From Rickettsiales bacterium (GTDB taxonomy: Bacteria; Pseudomonadota; Alphaproteobacteria; Rs-D84): a DNA stretch of 6,043 bases. Position numbers and translations under genes: made by a program. Numbering within the stretch: position 1 is the stretch's first letter; each line of letters opens with the position of its first letter. Below are positions 1 through 4,662 of the stretch, in pieces. Below the pieces are notes generated by a model. The model was not told the DNA's origin. It searched no databases and was given only the letters and a program-made list of their open reading frames with translations. The DNA is taken from the NCBI GenBank assembly GCA_031263295.1, contig JAISGC010000109.1, positions 1-6,043 of the forward strand, in the 5' to 3' direction.

Positions 1-194
1 AACCAAAACAAAAAATTGCAAAGCAATTTTTTGTCATTCCCGCGAAAGCGGGAATAGGGTTCTAAACCTTACATTCAGACACTACTTGCTCTTGCAATTA
101 TCTTTGTATGTGAAACAAGTTTTTCGTTATAAGGCTTAAAGCCCTATTCCCGCCTGCGCGGGAATGACAAACCACTTCGTGGTTTGTTTTGGTT
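1..194 (+). repeat. MITE-like palindromic repeat, copy 1
   Basis: The ends are perfect 12-bp terminal inverted repeats, AACCAAAACAAA (1-12) and its complement (183-194). Inside each end is a self-complementary hairpin: a 12-bp stem at 8-19/23-34 and a 9-bp stem at 167-175/179-187. Next come two 20-bp palindromes of the dRS3 type (ATTCCC-N8-GGGAAT). The left one, ATTCCCGCGAAAGCGGGAAT at 36-55, has a GAAA loop; the right one, at 146-165, has a CTGC loop. The core (56-145) has weaker inverted arms (ACTTG...CAAGT, CCTTA...TAAGG). Copies 2 and 3 share this organisation; copy 3 is also exactly 194 bp. There is no coding capacity, so if mobile it depends on an enzyme encoded elsewhere. The contig begins at the first base of the terminal repeat. 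Confidence 0.85.
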
Positions 195-214
195 TGGACT
201 CTGGAATAATTCAA

Positions 215-243
215 TTGAACTGAAATCAATTTTATGCTATACT
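215..243 (+). promoter_or_regulatory. Sigma70-type promoter for the tail-fibre-like gene
   Basis: A TTGAAC -35 (215-220) is separated by 17 bp from a TATACT -10 (238-243). A TG at 235-236 gives an extended -10 (TGCTATACT). Transcription should start near 250. The 13-bp block ATTTTATGCTATA recurs in the amidase promoter on the other strand. Confidence 0.7.
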
Positions 244-259
244 ATCCGACAGATGAATG

Positions 260-280
260 GCGGCCGCGGCCGCTTTTTTT
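260..280 (+). terminator. Terminator-like GC hairpin with T-tract in the leader
   Basis: GCGGC-CGCG-GCCGC (260-273) can fold into a five-pair GC stem with a four-base loop and is followed directly by seven T residues (274-280). This is the form of an intrinsic terminator, but it lies only about 10-30 nt after the predicted transcription start and upstream of the 305 start codon. It could act as an attenuator, or it could be a chance palindrome: the stem is short. Confidence 0.4.
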
Positions 281-304
281 ATTCCCAAACATAAAGGCAT
301 CACT

Positions 305-796
305 ATGAATAAAACAACCTATGCGGCCGACGGAATCGCGGCCGAGTTTTTAATCGACCCGACCACGAAATGGTTCCGCGCGGCGGACATCAGGGCGTTT
401 GTCGACGGCGTCGAAACCGACTGCGCGGTCGTTCCCGCGGCAAGGGAGCCGAACTATCCGACGCCCGAGCAGGAGGCGGCCAATAATTTGGGCATCCATG
501 CATACTTCGGCGGGCGCGTGATTTTCGCGAAGGCGCCGCGCGCGGGCGCCAAAGTTTCGATTCTTCGCCGGGTGTCCATCGACGAGCGCTTGGTGTCGGT
601 CTTGCGCCCGGCGGCGGTCCGGCCCGCCGGACGACAGCGCCTTGCGCAGCCCGGGCTCGTCTCCGCGTCCCAGCAGCGCGGCGAACTTGGCGTCGACGCC
701 GCCCTTGTATTTCAGATTTTTGTAAAGCCGCATCGCCGTCCGAAGCGCCAGGCTTTTTCCCTCGTCGGTTTCCGCGCGCCAAAACGCGGACCATAA
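305..796 (+). pseudogene. T7-type tail-fibre N-terminal domain, truncated
   Basis: The start at 305 is chosen because AAAGG (293-297) lies seven bases upstream; an in-frame ATG at 257 lies inside the leader hairpin. Residues 1 to about 108 have the layout of the N-terminal virion-attachment domain of podovirus tail fibres. There is an opening TYAADGIAAEFLIDPTTKWF stretch, then a beta-strand with DIRAFVDGVETD. Next comes GRVIFAKAPRAGAKVSILRR, corresponding to the strand ending in LRRV in T7 gp17, followed by RLVS...AAVRPA where the family has RLV...LRA-DLN. Homology stops near 630. The rest of the frame (to 796) is antisense to the glycosyltransferase and is not a real continuation, so the shaft and receptor-binding parts are missing. 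The family call is by recognition of pattern only. A phage or prophage remnant is the natural reading; an unrelated beta-rich surface protein is the alternative. Confidence 0.5.
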
Positions 797-1555
797 AAGA
801 AAGTTTATCCGCTCGCCCGCGACTATGCCGTATGTTTTCTCGTCCGTGCCCGCATCGTTCATAAAATCGATTATCGCGTCGAAGGCGGCCGCGATTCCGT
901 TCAGATGGGCGACGCTCAATTTCTCGGGATACAGGCTGCCGCTGCGGGCGACATAATGATAGCGGGCCGCGACGCACGGGGCGACGCCGTTCGCGGATAA
1001 AACCGCCTTCATCAGGAACAGGGTGTCTTCGCCGATCTGTATCCCGACCGGGAAGCGGATGCCTTTTTCGTCCAGCATGGCGCGGCGGTAAATCGCGCTC
1101 CACATCGCGTATGAAAACCACGCCTTGTTGTCCTGAATCCTATCGAAGGCCGGGCCGTATCGCGTCTCGCGGCCGTCGGCGTCCAGCCGGACGGCCGAGC
1201 CCTTCGCGATGTCGGCGTTAAAATCGCGCGCCCGCGACCAAAGCCGTTCGTAAAATGCTGCGTCGACGAAATCGTCCGAATCGACAAAGCCAATGTATTC
1301 GCCCGACGCCGCGGCCAGTCCCGCGTTGCGCGCGTTCGCCACTCCGCCGTTTTCGGGCAGCGCTATGATTTTTATCCGCGCATCCCGCGCCGCGTATTCG
1401 CGCAGGATTGCCAGCGAATTATCCGTCGACTTGTCGTCGACGCAGATTATTTCTATGTCGCCGAGCGTCTGGCCGACCAGCGAATCCAAGCATCGCGCCA
1501 GATACGGCGCGACATTATAAACCGGAACGATAACAGAAACTTTCGGCTCTGGCAT
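350..1555 (-). CDS. GT2-family glycosyltransferase, C-terminus lost
   Basis: This is a GT-A fold, family 2 glycosyltransferase of the EpsJ/WcaA-like type. It is inferred to move a sugar from a nucleotide-sugar donor onto a surface polysaccharide at the cytoplasmic face of the membrane. The nucleotide-binding start is KVSVIVPVYNVAPYLARCLD (residues 5-24), followed by the DD pair in IICVDDKSTDNS (37-48). The metal-binding D-x-D is in DSDD (92-95), and the catalytic-base motif GED is at 175-177. The ATG at 1555 is preferred over an in-frame start at 1579: AGAGG lies six bases upstream, and the ATG overlaps the previous gene's TGA (TGATG), implying translational coupling. Residues 1 to about 311 (to position 625) are genuine. 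The remaining frame down to 350 is the antisense of the fibre-like gene. The C-terminal LFG-IPL motifs of the neighbour paralogue are absent. The catalytic domain appears complete, but the protein end is not trustworthy. Confidence 0.85.
   Translation of the reverse strand: MPEPKVSVIVPVYNVAPYLARCLDSLVGQTLGDIEIICVDDKSTDNSLAILREYAARDARIKIIALPENGGVANARNAGLAAASGEYIGFVDSDDFVDAAFYERLWSRARDFNADIAKGSAVRLDADGRETRYGPAFDRIQDNKAWFSYAMWSAIYRRAMLDEKGIRFPVGIQIGEDTLFLMKAVLSANGVAPCVAARYHYVARSGSLYPEKLSVAHLNGIAAAFDAIIDFMNDAGTDEKTYGIVAGERINFLLWSAFWRAETDEGKSLALRTAMRLYKNLKYKGGVDAKFAALLGRGDEPGLRKALSSGGPDRRRAQDRHQALVDGHPAKNRNFGARARRLRENHAPAEVCMDAQIIGRLLLGRRIVRLPCRGNDRAVGFDAVDKRPDVRRAEPFRGRVD
620..635. other. Breakpoint joining two truncated convergent genes
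   Basis: The glycosyltransferase reading leftwards matches its neighbour paralogue as far as the residues ALSSGG (about 625), then becomes low-complexity Arg-rich sequence. The fibre-like frame reading rightwards stays family-like as far as AAVRPA (about 628). Both genes therefore end at the same GC-rich stretch, GGCCCGCCGG (621-630), which could be short shared homology at a rearrangement or an assembly join. Confidence 0.55.
1414..1545 (-). repeat. Direct repeat, 5' part of second glycosyltransferase gene
   Basis: This 132-bp block aligns without gaps to 2550-2681. I count about 13 differences, so roughly 90% identity. It covers the first 50 or so codons, including the nucleotide-binding strands. 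The copies are 1136 bp apart in the same orientation, which marks a recent tandem duplication or gene conversion and gives a substrate for homologous deletion. Confidence 0.8.
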
Positions 1556-1893
1556 CACCAGCCTCTTTTTACGGACCAAAGCGGAATCAACGCGAATAAC
1601 CTCGCCGTCGTTTTTCTTCCGCGGCGCCGGGCCTGAATTATCGGGAGTCCGAGGATTCTGAACATACCGCCGCCGTCGGCGGATTTTTTATATTGAAAAA
1701 GCGGAATCATTCCGAACAGGCGGAAAACGATTTTCTTTCCGCCGCCCCTGCCGCCCGAGGTCAGCGCATCCGCCAAACCTTCGGCGTCCTCGCTTTCCAA
1801 AAACGGAATCAGTTTGGGCCATGTTTCCCGCATCGCGTCCGTTCGCCGCATGGACTTGTAGACGCGAACCATGGCGCGCGCTATTTCAAGCCG
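1555..1893 (-). pseudogene. C-terminal fragment of the amber-split glycosyltransferase
   Basis: This stretch is in the same frame as the catalytic part upstream and is separated from it only by the TAG at 1894-1896. It begins RLEIARAMVRVYKS, which aligns with LALRTAMRLYKN of the intact downstream paralogue. It then carries the helical EDAEGLADALTSGG segment and three related tail motifs: RLFGMIPLFQYKK, RILGLPIIQARR and RLFALIPLWSVKR. Such basic and hydrophobic tails are common at the ends of alphaproteobacterial GT2 enzymes and may contact membrane or partner proteins (inference). The first internal ATG (1870-1872) has no visible ribosome-binding site, so independent translation is unlikely. 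The TGA at 1555-1557 overlaps the next start codon. Confidence 0.75.
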
Positions 1894-1896
1894 CTA
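1894..1896 (-). other. In-frame amber codon splitting a glycosyltransferase
   Basis: Read on the minus strand, the codons run ...ACG ACT TCC GCG GAG TAG CGG CTT GAA ATA..., with no frame change. The intact paralogue has K or G at the equivalent place, and a single substitution in AAG or CAG gives TAG. Two neighbouring genes end in TAG (4663-4665 and 5139-5141), so TAG is an ordinary stop here. That favours a nonsense mutation, strain variant or sequencing error over a recoded codon. Confidence 0.8.
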
Positions 1897-2685
1897 CTCC
1901 GCGGAAGTCGTGCGGTAGAAAAAATCAAAAATCTGCCGGTACCGGGTGCGCGCAACATTTCCATAGTCTTCGTCCGCCAGCCATTCGCATTTGTTTATTA
2001 TTTCAATCGCGCGCTCGATGACCATTATGCGCGACTTGATTTTGCGCGGCCCCAGCCAATGCTGCCACAGGCTGTCCTCGCGGATGATGTAATGATAATT
2101 AGCATCCATTATTTGCGGAACTTCGCGCCCGTATGCGTTCATCGCGCGCATAATGAATACGGTATCCTGACCCGTCGGCAAATCTTCGTCGTATTTCAGG
2201 TTATTCTTGCGGAGGAAATCTTTCTTGAATAAAAATATCCAGTGGTAGTCATAGCACAGCGGATTGGTTATCGCCGCGTTTTTCGCGGACGCGCCGCGGT
2301 CTATGCCGCCGTCGAGATTATATTTTATGAAGTTCCCGCGAACGACATCCAGATTGTCCTTTTTCGCCGCATTATAAAGTTTCTCGAAAAAATCCAAATC
2401 GACGAAATCGTCCGGGTCGCAAAAGTGAATGAACTCGCCCTTCGCCGCGGCCAGGCCCGCGTTGCGCGCCGCGCCGACTCCGCCGTTTTGGGGCAGAGCG
2501 ATGACCTTTATGCGCTTGTCTTTCGCCGCGTAGCCGCGCGCGATTTCAAGCGAATTGTCCGTCGACTTGTCGTCGACGCAAATTATTTCTATGTCGGGCA
2601 GGGTTTGCGCGACCAGCGAATCCAAGCACCGCGCCAGATACGGCGCGACATTATAAGCCGGAACAACAACAGAAACTTTCGTCAT
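1894..2685 (-). CDS. GT2-family glycosyltransferase, catalytic part before amber stop
   Basis: First gene of the operon, 263 residues as written (376 if the TAG were read through). It is a GT-A fold glycosyltransferase with KVSVVVPAYNVAPYLARCLD (residues 3-22), IICVDDKSTDNS (35-46), the metal-binding DPDD (90-93), and TGQD (171-174) at the catalytic-base position. Gln replaces the usual Glu in that last motif, but the Asp is kept. It is inferred to act in surface-glycan assembly together with its downstream paralogue, using a different acceptor or sugar. The start at 2685 is chosen for GGGGG (2692-2696) six bases upstream. This is a G-only Shine-Dalgarno, not a standard AGGAGG. The frame is open further upstream, but that part is the leader RNA. 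The product lacks the C-terminal helices and tail, though the whole catalytic core lies before the stop, so activity may survive. Confidence 0.85.
   Translation of the reverse strand: MTKVSVVVPAYNVAPYLARCLDSLVAQTLPDIEIICVDDKSTDNSLEIARGYAAKDKRIKVIALPQNGGVGAARNAGLAAAKGEFIHFCDPDDFVDLDFFEKLYNAAKKDNLDVVRGNFIKYNLDGGIDRGASAKNAAITNPLCYDYHWIFLFKKDFLRKNNLKYDEDLPTGQDTVFIMRAMNAYGREVPQIMDANYHYIIREDSLWQHWLGPRKIKSRIMVIERAIEIINKCEWLADEDYGNVARTRYRQIFDFFYRTTSAE
2550..2681 (-). repeat. Direct repeat, 5' part of first glycosyltransferase gene
   Basis: Partner of 1414-1545. Differences cluster in one 14-bp patch corresponding to residues after LVAQT/LVGQT; the flanks are almost identical, a pattern compatible with gene conversion. 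Confidence 0.8.
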
Positions 2686-2711
2686 CGGATACCCCCAAGA
2701 TTCAACCATCC

Positions 2712-2729
2712 GCCGCGTCGATGCGCGGC
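2712..2729 (-). promoter_or_regulatory. Hairpin in the glycosyltransferase operon leader
   Basis: GCCGCG-CATCGA-CGCGGC (minus strand) is a perfect six-pair GC stem in the roughly 97-nt 5' leader. It ends about 16 bases before the G-rich ribosome-binding site. It could stabilise the message or tune translation; no riboswitch family is recognised. Confidence 0.35.
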
Positions 2730-2788
2730 CACAACTTGGAATTGGGGTTTTGACGACCCGAACCCGATTGTCCTCGGGCTCGCGGAAC

Positions 2789-2817
2789 ATACTATAATAC
2801 GATTGGAATTATGTCAA
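2789..2817 (-). promoter_or_regulatory. Sigma70-type promoter of the glycosyltransferase operon
   Basis: A consensus TTGACA -35 (2812-2817) is followed after 17 bp by TAGTAT (2789-2794). An overlapping alternative -10 is TATAGT at 2791-2796 with a 15-bp spacer. The block TCGTATTATA-N-TATG is shared with the promoter at 5094-5121. The predicted start is near 2782, leaving a leader of just under 100 nt. Confidence 0.75.
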
Positions 2818-2852
2818 ATTAAAAAAAGGGATTTATATGCAACGCCAGCCGA

Positions 2853-3060
2853 AACCAAAACAAAAGTTTTTGTAAAAAAACTTTTGTCATTCCCGCGCAG
2901 GCGGGAATGTGGCTTTTAACCTTATAATGACAAACTTGTTTCACATACAAATGTAATTGTGAAAACAAGTAGTGGCTGAATGTAAGGTTTAGAGCCCTAG
3001 CCCCGCCTGCGCGGGGCTGACAAAAAATCTTTTGGGTCTGCGACCCCAAGATTTTTTGTT
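2853..3060 (-). repeat. MITE-like palindromic repeat, copy 2 (inverted)
   Basis: This is the same element as copies 1 and 3 in opposite orientation: the reverse complement of its core begins AGGGCTCTAAACCTTACATT. The left terminal repeat is AACCAAAACAAA (2853-2864). The right end has lost about six bases of its terminal repeat. Outer hairpins are 2860-2871/2876-2887 (12 bp) and 3020-3059 (12 bp plus a further GGGTC/GACCC block after a mismatch). The dRS3-type palindromes are ATTCCCGCGCAGGCGGGAAT (2889-2908) and AGCCCCGCCTGCGCGGGGCT (2999-3018). In the second of these the outer pairs have changed on both arms compared with copy 1. Confidence 0.85.
3020..3059 (-). terminator. Probable terminator for the amidase gene, supplied by repeat copy 2
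   Basis: This outer hairpin of copy 2 lies 47 nt beyond the amidase stop. On the minus strand it reads as an A-rich arm, a stem containing CTTGGGGTC / GACCC-AAAAG, then ATTTTTTGT. That is the usual stem plus U-tract of an intrinsic terminator. The symmetric A and T runs would let it work in both directions. Confidence 0.45.
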
Positions 3061-3106
3061 TCGGCCAGCGTTGCATATAAGTCCCTAAAAAAACGCCAAT
3101 CTGCAA

Positions 3107-4258
3107 TTATCCGACGAAGTCGTAATCGCTTATCGCCTTGAATATCGCGGCGACGATTTTATTCTGGTGATCTGCGCTGCGCAAAAGTTTTTCCTCGGTC
3201 TCGTTCGACAGGTGCCCGACCTCGACCAGACAGCTCGGCACCTGGGATTTGAGCACCGCGAACGGCGCGAACCGGCGGGCCTTTTCGACGCGCGCGATTC
3301 CGCCGTCGCGCGTCGCGCGCAGAATCTTGCGCGCGAATGCGACCGAGTCCTCGGCGACCAAGTGCTGCTGCAACGAAGACAGGGCGTTGCGGATTTCGGG
3401 CTCGAACTTCTCGAAGCCGTCGATTTCGATTTTGTCCGACGCGTTCTCCGTCTCGGCCAGCTTCGCGGCCTCGGCGTCGGAGGCCGTCTGCGACAGGGTA
3501 TAGACCGAAAACCCGCGCACGGACTTTTTCGGATTCGCGTTCGCGTGGATGGAGACGAACAAATCGGCCTTCTTTTTCTGCGCGATTCCGGCCCGCGTGT
3601 CGAGATTCAGGAATGTGTCGTTTTTCCGCGTAAGGGATGCGTCGTATCCCGCGGCCGAAAGCCGGTCGTCGAGCTTTTTCGCAAGCGCGAGGACAATATC
3701 TTTTTCCTGCGTCCCGTTCCCGCCGATGCAGCCCGGGTCTTTCCCGCCGTGGCCCGGATCAATGACGATAATCGGCTTGCGGCCCGACGGCTTGGATGTC
3801 GCCGCGGTTGCGGCCGACGCCGTCTTTTGCGCGGCCGCCGCCGAGCCCGCCGCAAAGTCGAGCACCAGGCGCCACTTGTTCGCGCCCGTCGGCTCCAACA
3901 GCAGAATCTGATTGTTCGGAATCGGCGCTATGGATTTTTTCAGGCTGGCCGCCACGCGGTTGTCCCGCGCGTCGATGCCGGTTATCAGGGTGCCCTCGGT
4001 CATAGACGGCGCCGCGCGGCACCGCGCGTTGATATTCACGACCAGCAGGCCGTCGGGATAGGATAAATTATAGCTGGGCTTTTGCGTGGTCTCGATAACC
4101 AGGCGCGTCTTGTTTCCGGGCTGGGTCCCGGTGCGTATGGCGAAGATTTCGTTCTCGGCGGCCAGGGCCCGGCGCGGAAAAAACGACAAAACCGCCGCCG
4201 CGCCGCCCGCAATGGCCAGAAAACTCCGCCGCGAAAAATCCCCCCCGCGTTGATTCAT
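3107..4258 (-). CDS. amiC: Tat-exported N-acetylmuramoyl-L-alanine amidase (AmiC-like)
   Basis: This zinc hydrolase of the Amidase_3 family cuts the bond between N-acetylmuramic acid and L-alanine in peptidoglycan. It is expected in the periplasm, acting in daughter-cell separation. Residues 1-33 form a twin-arginine signal, SRRSFLAI (9-16) with a hydrophobic stretch and an ALA-A cleavage site. Residues about 36-136 look like an AMIN septum-targeting domain, followed by an Ala-rich linker to about 160. The catalytic domain shows VIDPGHGGKDPG (zinc ligand His170), Glu185 in TQEKD, LFVSIHANA (His238) and PSCLVEVGHLSN (catalytic Glu346). All expected active-site residues are present. The insertion before the last helix (about 255-335) corresponds to the regulatory segment that blocks the site in EnvC/NlpD-controlled amidases. 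The 383-residue length is normal. The symbol is by architecture; AmiA/AmiB-type naming would be equally defensible. It is a single-gene unit with no Shine-Dalgarno. Confidence 0.93.
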   Translation of the reverse strand: MNQRGGDFSRRSFLAIAGGAAAVLSFFPRRALAAENEIFAIRTGTQPGNKTRLVIETTQKPSYNLSYPDGLLVVNINARCRAAPSMTEGTLITGIDARDNRVAASLKKSIAPIPNNQILLLEPTGANKWRLVLDFAAGSAAAAQKTASAATAATSKPSGRKPIIVIDPGHGGKDPGCIGGNGTQEKDIVLALAKKLDDRLSAAGYDASLTRKNDTFLNLDTRAGIAQKKKADLFVSIHANANPKKSVRGFSVYTLSQTASDAEAAKLAETENASDKIEIDGFEKFEPEIRNALSSLQQHLVAEDSVAFARKILRATRDGGIARVEKARRFAPFAVLKSQVPSCLVEVGHLSNETEEKLLRSADHQNKIVAAIFKAISDYDFVG

Positions 4259-4265
4259 ACCGATA

Positions 4266-4294
4266 ATTATAGCATAAAATCAGCAGATTCATAA
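4266..4294 (-). promoter_or_regulatory. Extended -10 promoter of the amidase gene, probably leaderless
   Basis: TGCTATAAT on the minus strand gives a perfect TATAAT -10 (4266-4271) with the extended TG. The -35 is weak (TTATGA, 4289-4294, 17-bp spacer). Only seven bases separate the -10 from the ATG at 4258, so transcription should begin at or beside the A of the start codon. No ribosome-binding site exists upstream. Confidence 0.65.
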
Positions 4295-4339
4295 TTCTTA
4301 TATTTTGCCAATTCCAAGCCCCGCTGGAGCGCGACGGGC

Positions 4340-4393
4340 GGAGGGGCAGTGTTCCCCTCCCTTGGAGGGGTGGCATTTTTGCGCAGCAAAAAT
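4340..4393. repeat. Second hairpin-type intergenic repeat
   Basis: CCCCTCC (4354-4360) can pair with GGAGGGG on either side (4340-4346 or 4364-4370), giving two mutually exclusive hairpins. Directly after comes a perfect eight-pair stem, ATTTTTGC-GCA-GCAAAAAT (4375-4393), followed by GAC. The variable A/T hairpin next to GAC mirrors the outer-hairpin-plus-TGAC layout of the 194-bp repeats. It sits upstream of the amidase promoter and abuts repeat copy 3. It is single-copy in this window, so repeat status rests on its form and on resemblance to common bacterial intergenic repeats. Confidence 0.5.
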
Positions 4394-4425
4394 GACGGGG
4401 TGGTGGCGAAGCGTGGCACTGACAA

Positions 4426-4619
4426 AACCAAAACAAAAAACGAAGTTTTTTGTCATTCCCGCGAAAGCGGGAATAGGGTTCTGAACCTTACATTCAGACA
4501 CTACTTGTTTTCACTCTTACATTTGTCCGTGAAACAAGTTCGTTGTTATAAGGTTGAAAGCCCTAGCCCCGCCTGCGCGGGGCTGACAAAAAATCTCGTT
4601 GAGATTTTTTGTTTTGGTT
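4426..4619 (+). repeat. MITE-like palindromic repeat, copy 3
   Basis: This copy is exactly 194 bp, as copy 1, and in the same orientation. Terminal repeats are AACCAAAACAAA (4426-4437) and its complement (4608-4619). Outer hairpins are 4433-4441/4445-4453 (9 bp) and 4586-4597/4601-4612 (12 bp). The dRS3-type palindromes are 4455-4474 (identical to copy 1, GAAA loop) and 4565-4584 (AGCCCCGC/GCGGGGCT, as in copy 2). The core forms a central stem, ACTTGTTTTCAC...GTGAAACAAGT. Confidence 0.88.
4586..4612 (-). terminator. Probable terminator for the coiled-coil gene, supplied by repeat copy 3
   Basis: This outer hairpin of copy 3 starts 50 nt beyond the stop codon at 4663. On the minus strand it reads ACAAAAAATCTC-AAC-GAGATTTTTTGT, a perfect 12-pair stem ending in a T-tract. 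The GC content of the stem is low, so its strength is uncertain. Confidence 0.4.
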
Positions 4620-4662
4620 TTTGATAAGTGTTTATAATTGGCACAGGAACACAACCCGCAGC

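Larger units (their letters stand above)
2827..3086. repeat. 29-bp imperfect inverted repeat enclosing repeat copy 2
   Basis: The arms at 2827-2855 and 3058-3086 match at 26 of 29 positions when one is reverse-complemented; the shared core includes TTATATGCAACGC. They lie just outside, and slightly overlap, the terminal repeats of copy 2. The whole 260-bp segment can therefore form one long nested stem-loop. Copies 1 and 3 do not have these arms. Confidence 0.8.

Noticed and set aside
1894..1896. Recoded amber codon (alternative genetic code)
   Set aside because: TAG ends the coiled-coil gene and the outer-membrane protein gene here, and no other internal TAG is seen in a real gene.
2242..2919. 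Plus-strand open frame opposite the first glycosyltransferase and its leader
   Set aside because: It is antisense to a clear glycosyltransferase, crosses its promoter and ends inside repeat copy 2 (translated palindrome FPRRRECGF).
2819..3106. 95-codon minus-strand open frame between amidase and glycosyltransferase operon
   Set aside because: It lies entirely over repeat copy 2 and its flanking arms, with no ribosome-binding site or protein character.
3167..4066. Long plus-strand open frame (299 codons) opposite the amidase gene
   Set aside because: It is antisense to a gene with all family motifs; the product is Arg-rich without recognisable domains. It is a shadow of GC-rich coding on the other strand.
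1..4619. CRISPR array
   Set aside because: Repeats are about 194 bp, kilobases apart, in both orientations, with internal palindromes; there are no regular short repeats and spacers.
4298..4624. Short open frames on both strands between the amidase and coiled-coil genes
   Set aside because: They translate repeat sequence; peptides such as HSRESGN and IPAFAGMT are well-known products of such palindromes, not proteins.
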